A DNA stretch of 64,000 bases, taken from positions 11,143,501-11,207,500 of the forward strand of contig CM065378.1 of NCBI GenBank assembly GCA_033060915.1. Reading direction: 5' to 3'. Source of the stretch: Euryodendron excelsum (taxonomy: Eukaryota > Streptophyta > Magnoliopsida > Ericales > Pentaphylacaceae). Positions 11,030-23,600 of the stretch are shown here, piece after piece. The number at the start of each line of letters is the position of its first letter. Positions within the stretch are counted from its first letter, which is position 1. The position numbers and the translations under genes were made by a program. The notes under the pieces are model-generated. The model was not told where the DNA came from, did no database searches, and saw only the letters and a program-made list of their open reading frames with translations.

Positions 11030-12330
11030 GAAAAACTATTAAGTGCTCACGGTCGCGATGTAGTAATACTCGGAGGAGTCCGAGGTCGATCCACAGGGAA
11101 GACGGTTGGTGTCCAAAGGAAACTCCCTTTAAACAAACAAAAACTCAAAGAATAACCTCAAAAATAAGAAATAAAAATGTTTTGGTTTGAAGAGATTGTT
11201 TATCTAAGGATCAAATAAAAATAAGGGTTTCACTAAGTAGAAGAAGATCTTGGCTAAGAACGATTCAATTGCCCGGTAGAATGATAATTTCCCAAGGTAT
11301 TTATTTGTAACTCAATTCAACAACAATAACTTATGTCATTGAATCGGAAGATTTCGCGGTTAAAACCAATTTAGAATCTATCTCAACTTTATTCAGTATT
11401 TTTAGAAAATAGATTCGAAGTGTTCATATCAGGGATCTAAGCAACACCCATACGAGATCAACGTCGCACATGAACACTCAAAGATTTGATCATAAACCCT
11501 TGATTTCGAAGAGAAAGATTCAATGTTTAAAAGATGAAACAACAAAGCCCATTGAAATACCTTGTTAAACAATCAATTTCCGAACAATCTTCACGTTCCT
11601 TGCCAAGAAAGATGATTAGCTACTCATGAACATAATGAAATCTAAGACTTGTATTGAAAGCAATGGAACCAAAGACAAGAATATTATTAATCTAATGAAA
11701 GAAAACAATATGAAAGCTCTGTGATATTCTCTCTAACTCTAAAAATAACGTCTAAAACTCAGTCCCCCTAATTAGGGTTTACAAGGAAGTATTTATAGGT
11801 TTAAAGTTATACAGAAAATTGGATCTCCGTAGGGTGTCCGGACATGTGTCCGGACACTGTATCAATTCCCAGGGTGTCCGGACACATGTCCGGACTCTCT
11901 GTTCAAGGTTCCGAATAAGCTTGCAGAAGTTGTGCAGGGTGTCCGGACATGTGTCCGGACACTGTTACATTTCCAAAGGTGTCCGAACACGTGTCCGGAC
12001 TTTCTGATTTTGTTCTTGAATTTGAGCCTCTGAAGTTTCTCAGGGTGTCCGGACACATGTCCGGAGTCCGGACATGCTTGCATCACTCGGGTGTCCAGAC
12101 ATGTGTCCGGACATCCTTGTCAAGTTTTGGCCAATTTTGCTCCTTTGTTCCGGTTTCTTTTCCGAATGCTCCCAAATGCTCCAATTCATTCCAAAACCCT
12201 ACAAAACATCCAAATAAACTTTATTAGACTAAAAACATAAATATAACATTATTCTAAGGCTAACAAAGTACAAATTGAAGCGAATGAATTACACTTTAAT
12301 AGTGTAATCACACCTCCTCACTTTCGTTTC
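11030..12330. repeat. Dispersed non-coding repeat, probably retroelement-derived
   Basis: The block opens with a GC-richer section (GTCGCGATGTAGTAATACTC, then GAGTCCGAGGTCGATCCACA) that resembles non-coding dispersed sequences I associate with plant LTR retroelements. It contains the 105-bp tandem repeats at 11834-12112. No gag or pol frame and no clear LTR ends are visible, so the class is uncertain and the borders are approximate. Confidence 0.4.
11834..12112. repeat. Tandem 105-bp repeats carrying paired GTCCGGAC palindromes
   Basis: Six modules of the form GTGTCCGGACAtGTGTCCGGAC start at 11834, 11874, 11939, 11979, 12045 and 12091. Their spacings are 40, 65, 40, 66 and 46 bases, so the first four make two 105-bp units and the last two a variant third. 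Within a module the two palindromes are joined by either ATGT or ACAT, so modules alternate in orientation. Some modules carry point changes, for example GTCCGAAC in the fourth. Confidence 0.8.
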
Positions 12331-12360
12331 TCTTAATGGGTCCTCTTACTAAGTGTATCC

Positions 12361-15034
12361 CAAACACGCCTATCAGGCTCATCACAAGACTCACCTATTG
12401 AAGAATGAGCTACTGCATTATGAGAGAATGACTCATTATGTAGACAAGTTAAACTTGACTACATTTTAAAACTTGTAACTTTCTGAGCTCAACTTGAACT
12501 CGACTCAATAAGATTATATATACTAAAAAATTCAAGTTACTCGTAATAGGCTCGATTAAAACTTATTTAAGATCAATTTAAAAGTTAAACAAATCAAACT
12601 CACATTCATTTTTAAGTTTGTGAAAGTTTTCAAACCAAACTTAAAATAATTTTTTACTCAACTCAACCTTTTTACAGCCAGATGCATCCAACGAAAAGCC
12701 CAAGCAGCCGGAGAGGGTAACATACTTTTACATGGGAAAGCACGGCAGCATGTCCGTTCCAGGAGAGGGTTATCTCGGGCCTATATATGAGGCCCATTGA
12801 TTCCATGGAATGGCAGGCAGCTGTATTATGCGAATAGAAGCACTGAAGACCATGAGGCTATATTGTTCAAACACGTTGTAGACCTTATTCACAACGCTTT
12901 AGTGGACCAAAGAAAAACAAATAAATATTGATGAGAATGTATAATAAATTCATATGAAAATTTTTAATTCTACAAAAAATCTCATCAGAATAATACGGTA
13001 ATACCATTTTGCAACTAAAAGCCATCTTGATTATTATTATGTTTTAAAGTGAAATTTGTTAATTCGGCCGCGTCAACGTTGTTCAAGTACTCAAAATTCT
13101 ATGTTTTGTTCTGCTTTCCTTTGACTGGCAATGGTTGCTATTTGCCAGACTTCTCCAAAGCTCAAGTTAGGGCCAAAACAATCGTCAAGAAAGATGTGCA
13201 CACACATCATGTGTCAGTTGAAACATTGAAGTGAAAATTCAACTTGCTCCTTTGAATTAATGAGTTGATATTTTATAACACATGCAAGGCAAGTCCTTTC
13301 TAATTTTCTCAACGCACATTACAAGGTTTGAATTCACAGCCTTATATTTGAGGCTGTTTGAGAAATCAAAGTTGTAAATAGCTATGACCTCACAATTATC
13401 TCGACAGCCCACTAAAATAGAGCCGTTGCTTATTACAGTTCTCTCCTATGCTTGTATTATCTCATATGTTTAAGAATATATGTGCTCGATCCTGATCTTA
13501 TCAGACAACAGACAATATGCCTCTTGTTTGATATGTTTACTTTTATCGTACGCATATATTTCAGACCCAAATAATGTTCAAGCAGTACAATTTCTTTTGT
13601 ATATGTTGATTAAAAGCCGGTGCCTAAATAAATCTTCATATTTCTACAAGATTGAACCAAAAGTTCAATTTTGTTCTTCTTACAAAGTTGCCATTCTTAA
13701 TGTATTTCCATGCTTAGCAAATTGTTGAGGCATTTGGAATAATGGGACCATGTGGGTGTTTTGTCATTTTGTATTGATTAGTTTCCCATGATTGGAGAAC
13801 ATATGGTTTGTATAATTCCCACTTCTGCCTCACCTTTTCTTTGACATTTCCATGTTCAGACTCTTCCAAACTTGTCACTTGATGAGAAAAGATGTGTGCC
13901 CAATGAAAATATTTGAATTGGTCAATTAAGTGAGAGAGAGAGAGAGAAAGAGGTGAATGGGGGCATCTTGTGAGCCCATGCAGTGGGTGACAAGAATTCT
14001 TCATGAATCTACAAAGTCCAATCCCAACCCATACTCCAACAATATGTTCCAAACATGTTGAATCGCTCCTTGGACCATCAAGTAGAGTAGAGGAAGCACG
14101 CAACTGCCTTCATTGGCTACTTGACCTTCAAATGGCATAGAAAAACCACAAAGTAATTTCTCTTCTTTTTTTTTCATTTTTTTCCCCTTTTGGACAGCCT
14201 TGTCCCTGTCATTTTCCCATGTAACTTTCACACTTTCGAATGTCCTTTTCCATTTCCACAGGAAAATAGAATTCCCATTAAAAAGTTCTAACCCAGACAT
14301 ACCAATAACTATCACCACATATGGCCGTGTACCCATTTATGTCTTCAGTCCTGTGGTGGAAACGAAAGAATCGAAAAACAAAAAACAGAGAACAGAAAGA
14401 ATATAGTAGGCTTCTTCGGCATAGAAGCTACAAGTGCGTATCATGTGCTTATCGTATGCTTATATATGGTATGAAAAACCCGCACGTTTAGAGTGAGTCT
14501 TGAGATAACTCATAAATTCAGATATCTTTAATTCGATCTCATCCAAATTTACTTGCTTGTATTCAGTGTTTATTCGTCAATCTCGTACTCGACGAGGGTT
14601 GGGCCAGTGGGGTTCTTCGTGATGAAAAAAATGTTTATGTTATGGCGATGGGATAACTTATGATGTAGACACCATAATATATTTCTAATAAATTATTCTC
14701 ATAATATAAGATGAAGTAGCTAGCATCTTCCTAGATTGTTGTACAATTATTTATTAATTTATTTCTAGAAGATAAGATGAAGAGAGTTTTTGTCTTATTA
14801 TTCCGTATTATTACTATTTGACTATAGAAATAATAGAATAATTAGGTGTTAATCCGTGCAATATACAAAAAATAATATTTGTTTAAATCTACAATAGAAA
14901 TATTTTAAATTTATAATAAAAAAGTTATAAATATTAAGCCTAAATCTAAAATAATTAATAATATAAAGCAAATTAAAATTCTTTTAGAGTGTTAACATTA
15001 TTCACAGAAGAAAAACAAAAAACATACAAGTATA
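12361..15034. other. Intergenic, AT-rich, no gene seen
   Basis: Several short open frames occur on both strands but none looks like a protein, and codon use is that of AT-rich spacer. A degenerate stretch at 12480-12670 (CTCGA and AAACTT words) looks like an old dispersed repeat. A short GA tract lies at about 13930-13950. Confidence 0.5.
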
Positions 15035-15536
15035 GCCGCCTCAAGATAAATTTGTTATTCAATTTTTAATCATATAAGAAATAGCAATTATTTGAATTGG
15101 ACTCAACTACTGTTTGATTTATTCTCTTCTACTGTAGTAATTTTTTAGATAAGATTTAATTGTTTTACACGTATAAGTGGGTGACTAAAGTTGGATCTTA
15201 CAAAACTAATAATATAAATTAAATAATAGAATAAATTCAATAGTTATCTAACTAAAATATAACAGCCTCACTTGATGGAAAATTTTGTTATTTAAATTTT
15301 AATCATATAAGGAATATCAATTATTTGAATTAGATTCAACTACGTTTTGCTTTGTTCTCTCTTTTATTGTAGTAATTTTTTAGATATGATTTAATTGTTT
15401 TATACGTATAAGTAAGTGGCTGAAGTTGTAATTGCTAACTTTTTTTTAATAGTATTCAACTGCTTATGTATATATCTTACAAAACTAATAACGTGAATTA
15501 AATAATCGAATAAATTTTATAGTTATTTAACAAATT
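15035..15536. repeat. Diverged direct tandem duplication of about 230 bp
   Basis: Copy A (about 15035-15262) and copy B (about 15263-15536) share collinear words such as TTAATCATATAA, CAATTATTTGAATT, GTAGTAATTTTTTAGATA and ATAGTTAT. Copy B carries an extra segment of about 50 bases around 15427-15475. Both are very AT-rich. The family is unassigned. Confidence 0.65.
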
Positions 15537-16039
15537 ACCCCTCTGACATTGTATTTTAATAGTATTAGAGCATTTAGAGCACCATATAAAAGAGAGACAA
15601 AATATAAAGACAAACACTACTTTTATATTTGACTATAGAAATAATAGAAGAATTTGTTATTCTTTTAGCAATGTATTTTAAACTCTTTGCCTTTGCTACT
15701 TGAGGTCTCTCATAGTTGATCGGTTCCTACCACTTTACCAATTACTCATTTCACTAACCTCTTGGAGGAAAATTTCACTATGAATGTGTAGTTCTTTACT
15801 TATATATTAAACCTATAGATTTGGACCCAGAATAAGAAGTCACAGGCTCCTTGAGTTTTTTGTTTTTTTAAAAAAACTTATTAACTCAAAGTACTTCAAA
15901 TTATGTTTAAGTTCCATACTATTTTATAATTTTTGAGTTTTTATGACAATAAATAGTGTATTTGTTCTTAAAATTTTATCTCGACTTACTCAACAAAATT
16001 TCTGAATCCGTCACTATGTAGACCCTAATTTAGGGTACT

Positions 16040-16740
16040 ATTTGATAAAGCAGTAAGTTGATCTCCAGACCAGCAACGATCAGTTCCGATAATCTGAGAG
16101 GGAAAAGGAATGGGGGACACTGGTATGATGCCTGCCAAAGGCACTCCAATGTCAAAGTTTGGTCTCTGAAGATATTTTAACAGAGTTTTAGTTAGGGTTT
16201 ATGTTTGCGTACCTCTTTGGAGAAGATGAGTTTTTCCTTTTATATGAGTAGACATTTGATAGTCCTAAGAGGGCGTTACATACATAGAGATAGTGGGAGA
16301 TGGCTGTCTCTCCACATTGGAGGACTTGATTGGTGGTAGAGTAGTGGGGGAGTGGTTGTCCAACTCCAAACGTGGCGCTCCCTTAGGCGTGTATCAGAGC
16401 AAGTAAGGTGACTATCTCCTACTACACGCGAAGTGCTAGAGTTGAGAGCACGTTATCATGATTGAGTTGTTAGTAAGGGTCTTTATTGGCATGGTAGGTG
16501 GCGATCGACACCCTCCCACAAAGTTTGCTAAGGCATAGTTCGCTCGGTCGTGCGCGGCCTGCGAGGCCTTGGTCTGTTCAGTCCTGGCCTTCTCAGTCAT
16601 ACTTTAGTCAGCTGGAGCTCTCGGAGTTGATCTTTCTCTTATGGTGTTTTTTCTTCTTTTGATCTCATCTATGTCCTTTGAGATATCAATATATTTTGGT
16701 ATTAAAATCTTAACCGTTGTAATTCACAGTACGCCATTAA
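16040..16740. mobile_element. Possible LTR-retrotransposon remnant
   Basis: This stretch is GC-richer than its surroundings. It carries phrases such as GATGCCTGCCAAAGGCACTC and GCGTACCTCTTTGGAGAAGA, followed by a short AT-rich dip, a style I associate with LTRs of plant gypsy elements. No terminal TG...CA pair or target duplication was found and no coding frame is present. The call rests mainly on composition and resemblance. Confidence 0.3.
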
Positions 16741-18590
16741 CTGAATTTAACAGCCCATATGTGCTTACTCTTCGATCAGTCCATCAAGAGTGTTCCTGAT
16801 CAGTTTCCATCACTATTAATAATAAATTTTACCAGATAATTACCGCAAGTACTTTATTATATCTTTTTATTGTCATTGTAGGTCTTCTAAATGCCTTGAG
16901 AATCCATTATTGTCTCGATATGCCTAAGTACACATCTCATGAAACATACATATTCTCTTAAGATAACATAAAGACGATCCTTTCTTTTCTTTACTCCCAA
17001 TGAGATATGAAGCTTATCACAAACAGCATATCATTTAAGCAAGGATCGATTTTTATTTTTATTTTTTGAAAAAGGGGGAAAAACGGCAAAAATGTTTAAT
17101 TTATTTTCATTTCTCTTCATTTGTGTCTAGCATGAAATAGTTAGTATGTGAGAAAAACCCACTAACTAGTTTTTTTTTTTTTTTACTGAATATTGATTAG
17201 TTTACACGAAAACAACACGTAAGAATAAGACTGCGTACATCTAACCTTTCACACAGCAATGAGAATATTGTACACTAAATTGCAAAAAGATTGACTTCGC
17301 TTTGTTGTACTTCTTTGAAGTGTAATTTCTTCCTAATGAGAGACTTTTCGCCCTTGGGCAATTATTTTCATACTTTGACAAATACAATTCTACTATTAAT
17401 AAGATTATCATGGCGTGCACAAAGCACATGCTAACGCTCATCACACTTAAAGAAGTGTGCACTGGACGTGTATTTTATGTTTTGGACCACTATTACATGT
17501 CAATTTCACATTTTAAGTAAGACTAGAAAACAAAATTTTCAAACTCTTAATTAAATGTGAATGAGGCTACTATAATTGAGGAGTTTCCTTTTCTTCTTCT
17601 TCTCCCTCTCATTTCTTTCCCTTTACTGTTTTTGTTAATTTGTGGGACGCGCTGATCCTATTATCACTGATGCCATCGAAATATATGACAATACTTTATA
17701 ATTCAACAGTATATATATACATATTGTATACATTGTATACATACTATGCATAAATTTTTTTTGGTTCCATAGTGATTTGAAAGGCTACATGACTTAACTT
17801 GCTGCCTAACCTATGGTTATGCAAGGGCAAGGCTCTGAAAATGAACTAATTAAAATTTAAAATGATTTAAATTTGATAGAGTGGGTCATACCCCGTCTCC
17901 TATGATATGATGTAGAGATATTTTTTCTTCTTCTTTTCTCTTTTCTTTTTCTCTCTTTTTTTTTTTATTTGCGCGAGGCGCTAACCCTATTTTCACTAAT
18001 ACATGGTGCCTTATAAATCCAGAGTATATAAATATATAAATTCATGTATGTTAGCTACACATGTCTAAACATTATTTGTAATAGTTGAATTTCGATGCAC
18101 AAATGATTTAAGAGCTCTACTTTATTTAAAGAAAATTATCATTATAGCCAAATGGGATATAAATTGAAATTATTAAAGAAATTGTCATTGCAGCTAAATG
18201 TGATACAATTATTACAAACCATGTTTTTTCAAATAGGGTTTAAGCTCATTTGAAGGCTAATTGGTTTACTAGCACAACACTAATCAGCACAATTACTTCT
18301 CTTCGTTAATAATTTTTTTGAAGTGATGCATTCATTGAGTTGACGAAAAAAAGTATACAATTACGAGTTTTTATTTAAACATTTAGAAAATCAAAATAAT
18401 TACAAAACATAATAAAAATAAAAAAAGAAAAAAAAACCCACAAAAAGGAAGAGTCAGAAAGATTCTGACTTCTGACATGGCTATGAGCCGAATACGCAGC
18501 CCCGGAGGTTAATCGGTGAGCGGCGGATGCATAATAAATAATAGAATAAACTAGAAAAAGAAATTAAACAAAAACAATAATAATTCTAGA
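16741..18590. other. Intergenic, no gene; weak direct duplication inside
   Basis: No coding frame is supported. Two pyrimidine-rich tracts, each followed by a GCGxxGCGCT-like word, a CTATT(A/T)TCACT word and TGCC (about 17585-17675 and 17925-18012), look like the two halves of a decayed direct duplication of about 340 bp. A TA-rich stretch lies at 17706-17755. The right end is the upstream region of the TTM gene. Confidence 0.4.
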
Positions 18591-18599
18591 ACTATTTAA

Positions 18600-18835
18600 A
18601 TTTCTCTCTCTCTCTCAAGTCCCTGCCGAGTGTTCTTGCAATTCCATTGCAAATCCTCCAGAATTCCCACACCTCAAAAGAAGTCCTGGAAAATCACATT
18701 CTTTTCCATCCGAGGAAAAGTAAAATCGCACCCAACGAAAAAGAAATTTATACATATACATATACATAAAACAATCATCTACCCATAAATGAGCAGGCTT
18801 CTGCGGTTTACTTGCTGAACTGACTGTGTGACTCG
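18600..18835 (+). other. Probable 5' untranslated first exon of the TTM gene
   Basis: A TCTCTCTCTCTC tract at about 18603 is followed by C-rich leader-like DNA ending at a possible donor, GTTAGT, at 18836. A T-rich acceptor, TTTTATCAG, ends about 20 bases before the TTM start codon (near 20664). The donor is only moderate and the transcription start is a guess from the CT tract. Confidence 0.35.
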
Positions 18836-20663
18836 GTTAGTATCTTCATGTATACATTGGATTGATTATGATCCATTTTGTTTTCTGGGTTTTGTTGTTC
18901 GCCCCATTTCGCGTTATAGGTAATTCTTGTTATATTTGTTTGATTTTTTGTTTCTTTGTTTTAGTCGGTTTCTTGAGTATTCGTCGGTTAGATCGGAATT
19001 AATCAGGAAGACGTATTGTAAACTCGATTTTTCTGGCTTTTGTTTGTGTACAATCAATTTTATGTTGATATTCTCATAAATGGCGTGTTGTTTTTCTGAT
19101 TTTACTCTCAGGTGATCCTTTGTTTGATGCTGCTCTAATGGTGGTATTGTTCTATTAGAAATTTATTGTGGTTGTAACGTGACTGTGAAAGTATGAGAAT
19201 TTCCATGTATCCGTTATAGTTTAGTACTTCCGTCTGAGTACATTGTGTTTGTGGTAAAAATGTGTTCTCAAAGTACAGAACTAAGATGCTATCTGTTGTT
19301 CACTGGAGTTCACTGTTGGGTCTCTTTTTCTTTTTCTTTTTTTATATTATATATGATATGAATGGAAAGTACATGTGAAGTTCTAGGATTGAATATAATA
19401 ATTATGAATTTATCATCTATAGCATGTGAATCATGACATTGGCAGTACGAGTATGCATAACTATCGATTTTTGCAGTACCAATCTTGTAGAGCATAGCAA
19501 ATGGGATTTCCCATGATTTTGATCCTAAGGACCTTTTGCACCTATTCTCTCATTTTGCTTTCTTATAGGATTGATTCTTTACGGAAACTGCATGTAAATC
19601 ACTACTAGTGTCATTTAATTTAAAAGGAGGTACATCATGACACTGTTTTGTCACTAAGGACCAAACGTATTGATTCTCCAACTTGCTAATTGCCGACATA
19701 TCCATTCTTACCCTTATAATGGGTTTGATTCACTACATTCTGCATGTAGATACAAGCCATCTTGCTTGTTCAATTGACAACTGCATTACCAATCAGATTC
19801 AAAGCAATATATTGAGGCCCATTGCCAGTTTCATGGGTGAAAAAATGGCCTTGTTTAATCTATTGTCAGATTTCTAAATTTTCAGTTTTCAATTGGGTGT
19901 TGTTCTTTCAATCCCCAAACGAGCAGTGTTAAATTCTCTCACCTTTCACTTCAGCTTATTTGTTGTCGTCATGCTTCTAATTGCTTATGATGTTAAAGAT
20001 TGAGTCTTACTTCTTTTAGGCTTCCCTTGAGCACTTTGTGGTGCTTACAGCCATGGTTTGCAATTCTTTTCCATCTAATTAAATCCAAAGAAGAGATACA
20101 TCTATGGAATGATCAACTAGATCTTTGTTCCATGAAGATGGTTTGACATTTATACTGACCCCAATGTTTCTGTTCATACAATTGCTGGTACCTTTGTAAT
20201 TAATTACTGCTTTGTTTGATAGCTTTGGACATTGGTTAATTGTGTTATCTGTAGCACTCGAGTATGTTTCATATCCTTTGTGCTAAGAATTGAGGTCACT
20301 CAAATAGTAATAAATGATCATCTAAAACTGTACTGCTTCTGCATTGGTGATTACGGTTGCATCTTCACTTATACGAACCAGTTCTGCAAAGAAATGCTGG
20401 TCAAAATGTAAATGCCGCTTTCAGTTTTCTGACATGTCCAACATCCCCTTGATTGATGTTCTTAATATGCGACGATGCCCCCCAGGTACCTTTGCTTCTG
20501 TTAAGTAAACTGATTGATATAAACATTTTAAGGAAAGACAGACGTGGACGGTTATCTGTAGCTTGGAAATCTTACAGTCTTTGAGTTGTTTCATATGTGA
20601 TTTGATCTTAACATGTTCAAAAAACCTTATCTTGGCGATTGATATCCTGTTTCTGTTTTATCA
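18836..20663 (+). other. Probable 5'-leader intron of the TTM gene
   Basis: T-rich DNA lies between the inferred donor at 18836 and the TTTTATCAG acceptor before the TTM coding start. It contains only short, unrecognisable open frames. A leader intron of about 1.8 kb is plausible for this gene family but is not proven. Confidence 0.35.
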
Positions 20664-20684
20664 GATAAAGCTATCATATTTGCC

Positions 20685-23600
20685 ATGGCTAAAGATACTA
20701 AGACTGGTGAATCAGATCAGCGAAGGCCTGGTCTCTTAAAAGATCAAGTTCAGTTGGTTGAGCGAAAAAATTCTGATCATTATGAGATTGTCCCTATAAA
20801 AGATCCTCTGTCATTTGAGAAGGGTTTCTTTATTGTTATCCGTGCATGCCAATTGTTAGCCCAAAAGAATGATGGACTGATATTAGTAGGATTAGCTGGT
20901 CCATCTGGAGCTGGGAAGACTGTATTTACTGAAAAGATACTCAACTTTATGCCTAGCATTGCTGTCATATCAATGGACAACTACAATGATTCCAGTCGAA
21001 TTATTGACGGCAACTTTGATGGTAAAATCTTATATCTATGATTCTGCTTTTGGATTCTTTCAATAGGACCCCCTGATTGGATTTCTTTTGTGTGTGCTAT
21101 AATGAGTTTTCATTCGAAGCTGTTCCCAGCCTGGAAAGCAGTAATCCTTGATGACATGGTTGAGTTTAATTGTGATGATTATTCCGAGTTAGCTGAACTG
21201 CTTCATAGTTAGGAATATTTAGCACAAGAAAATGCTAGTTCCTTTACTAATACTATGAGTACGCCATTTGTAAATGAAATCTTATAACCGTTTTTCTATT
21301 TATGAGAAACTTAACATCTTTTTATAGACAATGATTCCAGTTCCTGGTTCAAGTCCTAAAGCCTTCACTAATGGCTTTCTTTCTTATGTTGGGTTATGAC
21401 TTGAGGACTTACAGTGTTGGTTTTGAATTCCCATAGTTGTAGTATTTGTAAGATAGTTAACCCTTGCACAAAATTGTGCTGAAAATTGTTTTTAGTGATA
21501 AGGACGTGCACAAAATATTTATTCATAGTGGCACCAAGGGGATGCCACCCATGTACAAAAGGAACAGGAACAAATAAAACAAAGTAAGCCCTATAAACTT
21601 CTTAGAGTTGCATATTTTCTACAAAATCCAAAAATTGGCTAAGGTAGGATTCACCCTACTCAACAGTCAACTACACAAGTTGGACAAAAAATACACTCTT
21701 TAATCTGTGCACCAAGTGTTCTTCCCCCTAGAAGGTCTCCCTATTAACTCCATCCAATAAGCCACATCAAGCAAAAAGGAGCAAGAGACCTATGTTACAT
21801 AAACTCTTTTAAATTTGTGAAATACCCATGTCGGACACTCAATACTATGGGATATGTGTTTGATATGGCTAGTTGAATATGTATCCAAGAAGTACGTATA
21901 AACAATTGAGTTAATTATAGAATTATGCATAAAACTTCTCTTTTATGCATACAATGTTATATTTTAATTTGTAAACACCATTTTTACCTTAAATAATTAA
22001 AAGAAGTACTTAAAATATAAAATCTAGCCGTGTCCTAGTGTCCTTAGATATGAGAATTAGATAAATTCGACGTTTAGACACACCTGCACACAAGTCCAGG
22101 TAACATAGCAAGTGACCACGCCCTTTTCCTCCTCTTCCCCACCCTACCTCCCCACCAACTTTGAAGTGCATCTGACACCCTGCCAGGGAACACCCAAGGC
22201 ATCCCAAAAAGTTGTCAAGGTTGAAGCCCAAAGACACCTGCACAATGAAGCAAAATATGTGGCACAGACACTTCGTCTCTGCTGCTCAAACTTTTGATTT
22301 GTAATTAAGAAAAGGTAGCCATTAGGAAACAGAATTGATAGCAAAATTCTTAAGTAAAATAATGAAAACCTACAAAAAATGTTATCAAGAGTCAAGAATG
22401 TTATATGTCGAGGAAAAGAGTGCATGTTTGCCTTCTGAAAACGTTATACTAAACACTATGTTTGGGCTTTGCTAAGTATTATTTAGAAGTTCTTGTTTCT
22501 TTACATTTTTCATTGCAAGTTTGAGGTGATAAAATTTGAGTTCACAAAAAGAATGGCAAGTTTTGAAGTGTTAAATATAAAGTTCACCAAATAACTTCAT
22601 GGGCAAATAATTTTGGCCATCTCCTGTTATTTAAAACAATCTTATTTTTTTGGGTAAGTTATTTAGAACAATCTTACGTCTATATGTGAGTCTTTAGAAA
22701 ATTTTTGTTAGTCAAAGCTCGTTAATAATTCACAGTTACATTTCGTTGGTGTGCATTGTAGTCCTTAGTAACTTTGGTCCTTGGACACGTGAGCTATCTT
22801 TTACTATCAACTGGGTAAATGCCTGCCTTTCACCCATTTAATGAATGGGAATTTATTGAGGATTTTCCACTGCAAATCCAAGCAGGTCTGTTGGGCCTTT
22901 GACAATAAAATGAAGCAACAAAGAACTCTGGCAAAAAAGCTGCAACGCAATGGATGATAATTGTTTTCTTTTTTTATTCACATGTTTCATACTTGTTAGT
23001 GGTGAGCGTATCTATGTGCTTTAGTAAACTGATATGGTTCAATTCTCCCAGATTTTAAGTCGTGCAGAAAAATTTCTCATTTTGTTTTCATTGCAAAAGT
23101 ATAGCTGAAATATTAGGATATAACTTTTTACTGGTTTGATATATTTTTGAAACAGATCCACGCTTGACAGACTATGACACATTGCTCAGGAATATCCATG
23201 ATCTAAAGGCAGGAAAACAGGTTGAGATTCCCATATATGATTTCAAGTCTAGTTCCCGCACAGGATACAGGTTAAGTTTCTCGATTTGATAACGTGAATA
23301 TATCATATATTTATTTGGGTTTCATTACCTATTAAAACTTTGGGGCTTAACTCATCTCAATGTTGCCTAAAAGAAACTGCATATAATTGAACTTTATTTT
23401 ATGGTTAAACATATGATCAATATGACTGTGAGGATTAAAATTTATTTTCCTTCACCACCACCACCCCCGCTGCGCACACGAGTGCCTCACGGGCGCCCTT
23501 TTTCCTGTGTTCCCCTTTCCTTATGTGATGTCTTTCCATTGGGGGTTTATTAGAATAATTACAAATGAATGTTATATCCTTTTTCTCTTCATGTTTTATC

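Noticed and set aside
11834..12112. CRISPR-like array
   Set aside because: Spacing alternates 40/65, the spacers are themselves repeated, and the host is a plant nuclear genome.
13714..14336. Overlapping minus-strand frames of 129 and 111 codons
   Set aside because: No conserved motifs; a GA tract contributes Ser/Leu runs; no exon partners seen.
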